Source: Amblyornis subalaris
Taxonomy: Eukaryota > Chordata > Aves > Passeriformes > Ptilonorhynchidae
Direction: 5' to 3'
NCBI GenBank assembly: GCA_018881555.1
Contig: JACAXG010000034.1
Span: 2,490,615 to 2,554,614, forward strand
Length of the DNA: 64,000 bases
Below the pieces are notes generated by a model that saw only the letters and a list, made by a program, of their open reading frames with translations, was not told the origin of the DNA and searched no databases. Both the position numbers and the translations under genes were made by a program. The first letter of the stretch is position 1, and each line of letters begins with the position of its first letter. This document shows positions 1 through 11,300 of the stretch, in pieces.

Positions 1-2568
1 GCACCAGCCTGAACTACGAAATAATTCCCCCAAGCCCTTTGTGGTCTGGAGGGCTGTGGAGATGAAGGCCTCTGCCACTTCCTAAGGGCCACCAGTGTCC
101 ACTAACACTTGTCCTGGGACTCCTTTGTCACTAAAAAGGAAAAGCATAAGTCAGATTTATTCTGGCTCTTGAATGCAAAGCAGAAAACAGCTACCAAAAG
201 GAAATCAGTAGAACAAAGGAATCAGTGAACATTTACATGGAACACAGGACGATCATGGGCTGCTGAACAGATTTCCTTCTGCAGACATCTGTCAGGTGCC
301 TGGACTGAGGTGCTTTTTCAGCAAACATCCTCCCTTCATTGTTTCTTCTTTGGAAGAAAAAACTCTTACCCTAGTTCATGGTCTTCTAATTATACTTCTT
401 TTCTTTTTGCTAAATATTAAGCACAAATAAATCTTAAAAACAGATCCTGACCCCCAATACCTGCTCTTCCTGCAATTCATATGCTGATATCATTGTACAC
501 CACATGCAGATTACCACGTGTAGTTCATGGGAACAAAAGCTCTTCTCTCTGGATGACTTTTCAATGTGTGGGTTATTTTATACATGATTCACTCTGCCTG
601 CAGTGCGTGTGAAGTGAGAGTTTAACTTAAAACCCATTGCTTTTGTAATTTGTTCATTAACCCATTTTCTCTAACCTTAGCAGCTACTTTCAGCTTATTG
701 CAACACTTCCCAAATCACTCTACACACTTAGAAACCATTTATCACCCACATACCACACTACCAATGCTGCTTTCAACTTATCCTCAGCATTTTTACAGAG
801 ACAGAACACATCGAAGGACCAGGTGGATAAGGAACCATGTTTGGACTGTGCAGCACCCTCTTCCCCAAACACCCTGTCTGTAGGGAATCCACCACAAAGC
901 TGTAAAAGAAGCAATTTCTTGAGAAATGTTTTCAATACTAATTTAAAACTACATCAGAAACAAGTTTTTTAATAGATACTGGAACACACTTTTGTGTTAC
1001 ACCCAAAGACTCTTAATATGACAATAATATGGTGACTACAATATTGTGTACTGGATAAATTCCAGTGTAATTCATGATGCTTTACTGAACAAAGTTGTGT
1101 TTGCTTCTTCCATGCAGTGATACCATTCTTTGCTTTGCTCCCCAAACCACTGTTTCCAATTTCTGGACTTCTGCTAAGCTGCAGTTTAAGGCTGGTGAAC
1201 TGGTACCCCCCTGAATCTGCCAGCATATGAATGTCTAATATTATAAGGTTTGTGAAAAAAGAGATTGATGGCCATGTGTCTTATGGTGACTTCTAAAGCA
1301 GCTGTTGCTGGCAGCCCCAGGTACTTTCAATTCACACCAACACACCTCACACTGTGCCTAATGTACTGGGGCCTAAGCAATGCAGCACTTTGTTTGTTTG
1401 TTTGTAGAGTAGAGACATTCTGATAAGCTAAGAGACCACTAAAGAGCAGTGCTAGAGACCAGGAACAGACACTCCTCCAAGTGTAACTGCAATTGTATCT
1501 ATTCAACACATCAATTTTAGTGATAACAGACAGGGAAAAAGTGCCTCCTGGGTAAATCCATGTCTGATTATACTGATGGTATTGGTGGGCAGCCAAAGTT
1601 CAGTGTACAGAATAGACTGCTAGCCCAAATACAGAAAAAAAGCATCTAGAAACAATCATAATATAAAAATGTCGTTACACTTGGCAAAAATGTTTGCAAT
1701 TATTGCTTATTTGTGGAAATACATCACATTAAAATTAAAAAATTCTACTTAAAAGGGTCTAATAAAAATTGCAAAAAAATGACTCTTGCAAGATTTGAAC
1801 ATTATAAAGGCAGCATAATTAGATACATCTCATAAAACATAAGAGAAGAACTCCAGACAAGTATGGAATAATGCAGAACAAAAAAAAAATACATAACGCA
1901 AAATCACCTAAAATAATATATTTCTCCTTTGCAGAATGCTTTTGCCCTAAGGAAGTTGGGTTAGTTTCTCATGTCTCAAAAATCCAGGCATCAAAAGAGT
2001 AAAACTTCATTAGTTGAGAACCTGAAGTCCAATCTGAATTCTGCAAGAGTAGCTTATGCTAAATAGACATATATGGTATGTGCACGTATATACAGTTTTA
2101 TAGAGATAAAATTTGAATATGACATCAGCAAAAACTAATAGATAAATTATAGATATACTCAGAGGAAGCTCAGTAATGCAGAGTCCTCATTCTGTCTAGT
2201 GAAGAACACATTCAGTTATCAGACTCTGGGTTTACATCATTCATGTTTGGGAGGAGTAAGGCAGATTTGAAATGAATCTCTTGATCCTATTGCTGTTTCC
2301 AGGTGTTGGTTTCGTTGGAGCGCTAGAAGCTCTTACCCACGTGCACACCAAATGCCTTCCAAGCCCTAACAAGATACATGCAAATTCGAACTGGTAATTG
2401 AGCATAAACAGACTGAAGATGTTCAGTCGAGGACAAGTCCCAGTTCAGGCTGAGGCAGATCTCAGACGTGCACAGTGAAGGTGCAGAGGCTTTGCACCGA
2501 TGCTACCTCTGCTGAGCTGCTGCCCCTGCACTGAAGGGCTCCGTAGGGCAGCCCTGACCTCGATGGAG

Positions 2569-2670
2569 CTCAGGGCAGTGCCGGGGAAGAGAGGCCATGC
2601 TCAGGGCAGTGCCAGGGAAGAGAGGCCATGCTCAGGGCAGTGCCAGGGAAGAGAGGCCATGCTCAGGGCA
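2569..2670. repeat. 31-bp minisatellite, 3.3 copies
   Basis: Three consecutive 31-bp units start at 2569, 2600 and 2631, followed by a 9-bp partial unit. Each begins CTCAGGGCAGTGCC and ends AGAGAGGCCATG. Copies 2 and 3 are identical; copy 1 differs by one base (GGGG versus AGGG). The near identity points to recent expansion, so the locus is probably polymorphic in copy number. The array is GC-richer than its surroundings. Confidence 0.95.
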
Positions 2671-5600
2671 CACAGACTTCCACTTTTGTTTCTTTCCGAC
2701 TGCATTTGCTGGTCAAGTACCTGAATAATGCAGTCATATACATGACAAATCTTTATCAATTCAGACAGCTGTGTTCAGAGGCAAAGAATCTCTACAAAAC
2801 TGATCAAAAAGGTTTCTGATAACGTATTTGGTCCTGGGGCAACATCATAGCAAGTATGTGCCATGTAACACTCAGGACTGGTCTGCACTTCCAAAGTGTT
2901 CTCACATTTCAAACAGTGAACACCACCACACTTCCATCAGCCAGCTTCTTTTTACCCAAACCCCACCTTCCTGAAAGGAACAGGGAATGAGGTGACCCTA
3001 ATACTTCTGTTTCAATTGCCAATTAACTATTTAGAAGAAAGGACAACGTTAGCAGGAAGCAAATCCAGTCTATTTATACTATAATAGTGCTGAATTATGC
3101 TGAAAATAAACAGGATATATAAATATCAAAGACAAACATAATTTAATAACATATGTATACATCATTTTACTATTTGCCAGAGACAAAATACCACCTCTTC
3201 TAAGAAATATGTTCACAAAAACTCTAATATAAAGTTTTGTATTACACCTTTGGGGGGAAAAAAGTAATTAGAAAAATAATTAGGAAAATATTGTAACAGA
3301 CTAGCTGACAGTATCTGCAAAAGAGACTGGGGAGAACTGTAAAAGTACGCAGAGCTGAGAAGGACAGAAAGGCAAACAGCTGAAGGGATTGCTATTAAAC
3401 TGGTTCTATTTTCCCTGTCAAGTTCTTCTCCTTTGTAAACCAGGACGTTTTTAAACAAAACATCACCAACAACAAAAGTAAACACAACCAAGAACATCTA
3501 AGTCGAAGAACGTAAGGAGGTGGTCTGAGAAAGGAATGTGTTTTCCTAACTTTTGTCAAATCTCATCTTCTAAAACAAACTGAGAGCTGCCAGGTGTTTA
3601 CATATTGATTTTATGAAACAGTAAGCAAATTAAATGGGACATTTTTTTAAAGTATATTGATTTATATTAGAACCGGGTAACAAGCAGGATGCGAGTTTCA
3701 AGGAAGTAAAACCCAAAATATGCTTTGCCATACTCCTGTAACTGTGTGCACTCACTGTACAAATACCCTCCCCTCCTCACTAANTGTGCTGGCTGTCGAT
3801 AAACAAGAGAGCAACTCTTACAAGTTGTTGACAGCCGCATCTGCTTTTTGCCAGAGCTCTAAATGTACCCTTAGGAAAGCCAGCACGAGAGTGCTAAGCT
3901 CAACCATCTCGACATATAGCTTCTCAAATGACTGTATCTAAATAAACAACTAGAACTGCTCCTGGTATTCAACAGGAAGTGATTAGGCCCATTATTGGTA
4001 TACTAATTTTCTACTGTGAGGCACTGTAGTCAGCAAGTTTCCCTTCATTCAATTCTTCAGCAATATTCCCCTGATTTTTTTCCTCAAAATCTCAGTCAGT
4101 ATTTTTCCTTGCCCTTTTCAGATGGAGGCAGGCCCTTCTTCCCACATGGAAAATACAAATTAATTTGCAAATAATTTTTTTAATATGTCAAACTACCAAA
4201 AATCCCCACAAAATAAGAAAAGTGTAAGTTTTCTTGTAAGGAAAACATATCTACTAGAGTCCAGGTGACAGCTGCACACTGACAACTGCTACATTTTACA
4301 TAAAACCAGAGATTTCCACCCCAGCCTGCAAACCAAAGAACCTGAGAACTTTCGAGCCAAAATTAAACTGTATTCATGTTTGGCAGCAATGAAATATGCT
4401 GCTCAACTATTTTGAGGAGTTTCAGAACTACTTTTGGAAGAAAAAAAAAGCACAAAACAAAAATGTGCTATATTTTGAAAGTCCCCTTCCTTTAAAATGG
4501 TAGAGGGCATCTATTTGGGAATGTGCAGTTATACCAAGGGCACATTAAATGGATGCACTAAGCCTCCATCAGCAATACCAAAAGACAGACTCTAGTAAAA
4601 GTCAAGGATACACGTAAGCATCACGCTCAGAAAAGAAAGATGTGTATTAAAATTATTTGAGTAATACTCCCTCCACCCAAAAAAACTCTTCCTCTCTGAA
4701 CAGGTGTGTACTAACTGCCTGTTTGCTTTGAAGCACATTCTGCTTCCACAGTGCTCTTCTCAGAGGAGCAGAGTTAACTCACAAAACATAAACAGCCTTA
4801 GATATTTTTCCTCTTAAAGTCAGAACTTTCCTGCTCTGACCTGAACATGCAAGTCACTATTCCTGGCCAATGTCCATTACTAAGGCCCCTAAAATTTGCC
4901 TGGATTTCCAACCACATAAAACAGGTACTTTCTTGTACTTCCAGCATGACAACAACAGACTCCACTGCTGAAACAGCTCCTTCCCTGTCCCGACATCACC
5001 CGCGCCCCCTGCACAGACATCCCACGGGCACAGGGCATCCCTGCATCCAGCAGAAGCTCCTCGGTGCAGTGACAGAACCAGTCACACCACCAAAAGCTTT
5101 GCCTGCAACAGTGGAACAGAGTCCTGACAGACCATTCATACTTTGGACCAAACTAGAAAGAGGGGGAAAAAAGGTTCCTATCTGTCACTTCTGGTGATGG
5201 TGCATTCTGGGACACTACAAAAACAAGTTCTATGTATATTTTAATGGATCCTAGACTAAGCCAATCCTAAAAGACTCAGTCAATCCTAAAAGACTTACTG
5301 ATCTGAAAATGAATATCTGAGATGAGGTTCTTAAAGTATTCTTTATTAATATCATTAGAAGTTGCAGAAACAACTTTCTTGTAATATAAAGGCACAGGGA
5401 GACAGTTTTGATAAAATATTCCAAACAAACAGTAACTTACAGTACAAAAGGACAATTTTAATGCACATACAAACCCCAAACATCTCATTCAAAAATATTT
5501 CACCATGTTCATCAATAATAATGGGCAATGACTAAAAATATAAACTGTTATTGTACAATAAATATCTGACAGGTGCAAATGGAACAAGATTTATTGCTCT

Positions 5601-6150
5601 CCACAATGTTTTCCCTGTTGTGTTTTTGTCGTAGTGGGGGTTTTTAGGGTTTGTTTTCTTTTAAGTTCCAAGTTCCTTTTACAATCAGCTTTAGTAACTT
5701 ATTTCTGGGATTAAACCCCAAACAAAACTTAATAGAACATTCTGACAGTCACAGAACTGTCTCAAGTAGTAACCAAATCCGGTAGTGTTTGTTTCTTTCA
5801 CAACTTTAACAATCACACTCCACTCGCTCTTTGGGAAATGTGGTAGATGTTTAAAACTCAACTGTAGTGGTAAGTCAAGGCTTTATGGCAGGGTAGCAGT
5901 ACCTAGTCTGAGGGTTAGTCTATTTTCTTCAATTAAGTGGATTTTATGAAGAAAAATAACATGAACCTTCTCTGACTGCTTGTGCCAGAACAAGCACAGA
6001 AAACTGTTCAAATAAGAGGAGAAATTAAAATTAAAAGCTGCATTGGGCATTCTAACTTCAGAAAACAAAAAAAGGGACTGGGAGGAAATTAAGTCTACAG
6101 AGGCAATGCTGATTAAAGAGTGAGAATTTACAATTCTAAAATATCCTTAA

Positions 6151-6250
6151 TCATAGAATCATTAAAGTTGGAAAAGACCTTTAAGATCATCAAGTCCAAC
6201 CACCAACCCAGCACCACCACCATGTTCACCACTAACCCGTGTCCTCAAAA
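6151..6250 (-). mobile_element. CR1 LINE 3' fragment
   Basis: Starting at TCATAGAATCATTAAAGTTG and continuing through GACCTTTAAGATCATCAAGTCC, this is the reverse complement of the CR1 3' end with its ATTCTATGA tail. The element therefore lies on the minus strand. It is a 5'-truncated copy of roughly 100 bp; similarity fades after the ACCCGTGTCCT block. It lies downstream of, or inside, the distal DIPK2A 3'UTR. Confidence 0.9.
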
Positions 6251-7880
6251 CACAATGACCTAAGAAATCAAAAAGGACTCTGCACCTCTTGATGGCTCCA
6301 CTCTGAGCTTGGAGAAAGGAGGGCCAGTCAGTGAGTTTGCCATTTTCCTCACCTTGCACTTGCAGAACAGCTTCCATCAGGCTTTTGATGCAGTACGGGA
6401 GGCAGACCAGCTCTGCTCTTGAAAGTAGCACACGTTACCTTGCTCAGGATTATGTTTAGTTTGTACAAAATAGTGTTTTATACACGCATTTAAGAAATAT
6501 TAGTCTCCTTCATTACTGTTACAAGAAGTAATATGCATACATTTCCTAAGAATATCTTTGTATGAATAAGACTTCAGGAAAATCAGCATAGTAGTTGTAA
6601 AAAAGAAAAAAGACAAGAAAAAAGGCAAAACCAAAAACTGATGAGCAAGCTTTGCAGTGAGTTCTTGTAGCAGTAACTGAGGCTTTTATAGAAACTGTAA
6701 TTTATGAGAACAACTCCATATTTACACAAACCTCAACAAGTCAATTTTAACTGCACTGGGAACAGTCAAACTTAGTTCAAGAAAAGGTACCTAGAGTGAG
6801 TACAGCCTATGTTAAACAAAAAGATGAATATTCAGTAAATTCCATTCAACAGAATTGGGAAGGATGTAAACCAAACTGCTAATTTTCTTGACCTCTATTA
6901 TTCAAATTAAGGTTTTCTCTAGTGTAAGTACACAGTTTTAGAAGTTCTTCAGGAAGTAACCAAGGACCACCAAAATCTGAATTTTGAAAATTATTAGCTT
7001 CACTACAGCATAGCATTTTTTGTTTATTATATGTCCAGAAACTAATGAACTAAACCATTTTCTTTGGTTTATGCTTAACTACACCAAACTAGTGAATTTT
7101 TATTTTCAGCCAATCTTCTATCCCCAGTTTAAATTAATACAGATTTTTCTATTGTAGTGTCTTTCCAATTTTCAAATTATCTCTGTTAAAAATAAGAGTT
7201 TGCTCATACCATGATTTCCTGCTAATCAGTCATGTTTATATACTGGCATGGAGGGTAAGTTTTGTACAATAGTTACATTAAGTGATATTTCCAATGGCAG
7301 AACTACAAAAGACATTAAATGTTACTTCAAGTGACATTTGAGTTTATGATGATCTTAAAAAAAAAAAAAATCAAACCACAATGTCTAAGCATAGTAAAAT
7401 ACAGTGTAAAACCCCCTAAAATTAGACAGTAAACTTGGGAATCCTGCACTCACAGTAGGAATGTTCTGCACAGCATTAACATGAAAGTCTGTCCAATTTG
7501 AAACAATGCAGACAGCTAGATTTACCTGGATGTAAATGCCACTTCAAGGTGTTTAAACAAACACAAAAATGAGACAATGATGTCAGGAAAAAGGCCTTTA
7601 AAACAGGCCACCAGTCTAACTTGACTTTCCAAGTAAGAACATCAGTTTCACAAAACTGTGACACTAATGCAGTTTTATGTAAAGTACCCTTTGACACATA
7701 AGCTGTCAATTAAGCTATCACAGTCTTTTGTGACCTACTCCCTTTTAAACAGTTAGGGAGGACAGTCAATAGTAGCTCAAGTTTTAATTCTGTAAGTACC
7801 TTGTTCATTTGCAAAGGAAACATTATAACACCATAAAATTCTATTTTTACAGTATCTAGAAAACTGATAAACTAGTGTTT

Positions 7881-7886
7881 TTTATT
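7881..7886 (-). terminator. Candidate poly(A) signal for DIPK2A (AATAAA on minus)
   Basis: TTTATT on the plus strand gives AATAAA about 95 nt after the stop codon. Further copies on the same strand are at 7099-7104, 7023-7028, 5590-5595 and 5342-5347. Which is used cannot be told from sequence. AT-rich DNA produces many by chance, and DIPK2A orthologues have long 3'UTRs, so a distal signal is as likely as this one. Confidence 0.3.
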
Positions 7887-7978
7887 CTCTCTTTTTAATA
7901 CACGAGTCCAAAACTTCATTTTCTATGTGTCTTTGCAATAGTGTTTCAGCCAGTGTCGCGGAAGAATTTCCCTGTGGA

Positions 7979-8310
7979 CTACCTCACGTTGTTACTGAGC
8001 TGTGCAAGGTATTCCCGGAGTTCCTTGGCGGCTTGGAACCGACCGTATCTCTTCTTTGGGTTGGCACACTCATCCAGCAGGGCCTCGAGCCGCCCGTCTT
8101 TGGCAATCTCAGCTGGGGGGTCATGCAGGAGCCCCCCCGAAGTGCCACGCCACGTGGCGTGTCTTGATAAAAGGTTCTGACAAATGGCATAATAATTGTG
8201 GTCCACAGTGACGCGAGCACAAAGGATCTCTTTCGAGAAGGACAGACAAGCTTCTTTATCACAGTCATCAAACTTGCTTTCGTACCACACGTCCCAGTTT
8301 TCAGGTTTAT
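7979..8310 (-). CDS. DIPK2A: DIPK2A coding exon 3, C-terminus and stop
   Basis: The acceptor TATTTCCCAG precedes AT AAA CCT; with the A left from exon 2 it restores Asn320 (N-KPENWDVWYESKFDD). The exon encodes the last 109 residues, ending ...EYLAQLSNNVR and TAG at 7981-7979, matching the human C-terminus. Cysteines in FDDCDKEAC, ILCAR, ICQNL and DECANP are kept, consistent with a disulfide-bearing luminal domain. The last coding exon also begins the 3'UTR, which runs toward lower coordinates. Confidence 0.97.
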
Positions 8311-11300
8311 CTGGGAAATATAAGGAGACAGTATAACAAGTGAGAGAGGGGAAGAAAGAGCATATGTGTGTCTGAATACAATCAGAAGCTCAATATACAG
8401 CAAACTGGTTAATATTTAAACTATCAACCAACTTTGTTTAGATAAACTCTGAAATGTTCTAGCCTAAAACTGCACCTGATGATTCGATACATCCTGCTGC
8501 TGAAATGGTCCTGGCAATACAAAAAATAAGGGAAAGAAAGAAAGGGTAAAATAGAGACGGAAAGCAAAGAGATGGAAGCAAAAAAAAGCAGGACACTAAA
8601 CACATGAAATCTACATTCACACATAGCCAGAGGAAAAAATACAGCATGGGCAAGTACAAGAGAACCATCCACTGCCAAAGTTGAGAGAAAAACAAACAAG
8701 CAACATGATTTATTTTAACAACATAGACTTGGTTTCTCCAGTTGCCCTAGAAACTAATGCTGGCAAGTGGTTTACCAAAGGTTAAAACAACATCGCAAAG
8801 TAATCGCCATAAACTTCTGAAACTTTATCTTCTATCTTACTTTAGACATGGCAGTAACCAGAAAGAATATAAAAAAAGCAGATGTATTACTTATAATCTT
8901 TGAAGAAAGTAAAATTCAACAAAGCTAATGGCATTTACATACATGTATAAACTCTTCTCCTTGTCACAGCTTTATTTGACTTAAAACCTGATTTCCCTAA
9001 AATACCTTATACAGTAATCATACATAAAAGGTTACTAAGGGTGAGATCTCCTGAGTTCTTACTACTTTTTGTTAGAAAACGTTCATCTAAAGTTTCTAGA
9101 CTACTGCCAGCTTTGAGAAGAGGTTCTTATCATGGAGTCCCATTGTTTCATAGATCTCTCTTAGCAGTGTGAGGTACAAAGAAAAATTAATCTGTGCTTG
9201 GGTAGTCTCTGAGCTGACTGTTGGTGTTCTCATTCATGGCGCACTGAGAGCCAGTCTAGAAAAAAGGTCTACTGAAGGATGACTGCTAAAACCATAAAAA
9301 CATGATGTAAAATCTGTACAATGAACAGGAAATGCAATGTGGAAAAAAAAGCCAGCAAAGGAAAACAGGAAAAAGGACTTCAGCAAACTCAGATATGATA
9401 TCCCACACAGAGTACAATTAGGTATTACTGTACAGTGCAACTGGACAGAATGTACATATTCAAATATCTAAACACACATATTAATCTCTCTGGACAGAGA
9501 TTGTTTAATGGAACTTTCCAAAAGACTAATGAAATTAGTATTAAATGTCAAGTTTATATAAAAACTAAGAACTTTCTCATGTCCTCATATGTCTTCTGTG
9601 TTCTTGATTTTTAGATCACAAACTGCACACCAAAATCCTAGTTTGAGCCAAATTGGTCTGAGATACAGACAACAGAGGTAAATGTGACACTGCCAGCATT
9701 CAGCTTCTGCAAGAAGCTACTTGCTCCTATTCCACATACATATCAACATTTTCACAGTTCATTTGGTCATCCTTCTGCCTGAGCAATTCAGACATGCTCC
9801 AAAAATGAAAGACTTCAGTAATATTATTCCCAATCAAACAACCCCAAAACAGACTTCCTTGTAGAAGTGTGTGGATAGAAAAACACAATCTAGAAGCTGA
9901 TTTTGCAGCACAACATATGAAGTGTATTTGCAAAGCTTAAAAAAATCCATTCACTCAAAGCAAAATGGAATCACTTGGCCTGTTGCCATGAACATCTACA
10001 GAATCCAGGGTTTCGTGTTCCATGTCTCCTGCAGAATCCAGAGTTTCACGTTCAGTGTCTCCAGCTCTTGGGTCTGTAACATTTTCCTCATAAGCTCAAA
10101 AGGAATATAACCTGTGTAATACCACTTTGTCAAACACCTCTCCTGCTGCCACTGTTTTGAGCTTTTACAGTTGACAGAAAGCAAATGAACTTCCCCATTT
10201 GGAAACAGCACTAAAATTACCCATCCCTTCAGCTCCGTTATTACAGAGCACCAACCAGAACAACAAAACCAAAGTCAGGCTATGGAACTAAGGCAAAGCA
10301 GGCACTAACACTGTTTTGTAATTCACAGAAAGTAGAATGCCAAGAATTCCATCCATACACTGGTGCCTGGAAAAGACAAAAGGAACCTCTCTCTCTTAGC
10401 TAAGGTAGACAAGACAACCATGCTGTTTATCTGTCTATCTGTCCATCCATCTGTACAAACGCACTCAATGCCCACACCCTCTCCTCCCACCCCCACCTCT
10501 TCCTTTATGGAGGTTTACAGTCCTTTAAACTATGTGTAAATTGTGTCCAGGTATGCTCAACACTTCAGGAAATCGACAAATTGGTCAAGTGTCTTGGCAA
10601 GTTAATTAGTAGTCTAATTGCAGAAGACAGCTAATTAGTTTGTTAATTAGTAGTCTAGTTGTAAAGCCAACAAAACAGAAACCACACATACTTGAAATAT
10701 TGTGCTTGCAGAGGAAGAAGGGAGACCTGGGGATGAGGGGAGAGAAAGAAGACACTTACTCTGTCTGATCAACCTCTTGTCTGCTACCAGAACGTTTTCT
10801 GCATCTACAATGATAACCTTCCCATCTCTTGGTCCAACTGCAAAGTTGTCAAAGCTGACATCAAGGAGGTAGAGGGCAAATTCAAAGTCATTATTTGTCA
10901 GCTGCTCAGCTATTTCCATTAATTGCCAGGCCAGATCCACTCGTTTCTCCCATGGTGCATTAAAATAACTCCACAGCTCTTCTCCAACATAGTTGACAGC
11001 CACCATTCTTCCACATGCTCCCAAGTACTTTGCAAATGGCCAACCTTCATCAGATGGAAAACTCTGTAAATAAAAAAAAAAAAAATTACGATTTTAATTA
11101 ATACAGAACAGCTTAGATTTTAAAAGCCTTTACGATTACATCTAGAAGAGAAACTTGTAAATGCCCATCAACACTATAATCCATATTTTTCTGAGTGTTG
11201 AAGGGAAAGGAAAAACAATACAAAATATATTTAGCTGAGCAAGAAGCCTTGCTGGAAAAAGTTGGATGACCTGAAATAANATACAACCCATATCTAGCTT

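Larger units (their letters stand above)
1..7978 (-). other. DIPK2A 3'UTR (unknown extent) and downstream non-coding DNA
   Basis: This is AT-rich unique-looking sequence with no convincing coding frame. The part nearest 7978 must be DIPK2A 3'UTR; its end is not visible. The only structured items seen are the 31-bp minisatellite at 2569-2670, a CR1 tail at 6151-6250, a short 19-bp direct repeat near 5262-5295, and several A-rich runs. The longest open frame (4847-5197, plus) has no homology I recognise. Confidence 0.6.
8311..10759 (-). other. DIPK2A intron 2
   Basis: This 2,449-bp intron has GTAAGT donor and TTTCCCAG acceptor. It is AT-rich and contains two local duplications (9996-10061 and 10601-10662). 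I see no RNA gene or nested coding sequence. Confidence 0.9.

Noticed and set aside
4847..5197. 116-codon plus-strand open frame
   Set aside because: Composition is Pro/Thr/His-rich without a known domain, and it overlaps or follows the DIPK2A 3' region in antisense. Length is within chance expectation for a 64-kb window.
10647..10759. Read-through extension of DIPK2A exon 2 as an alternative C-terminus
   Set aside because: A canonical GTAAGT donor and a phase-matched acceptor at 8310 restore the conserved protein; the read-through residues are not conserved.
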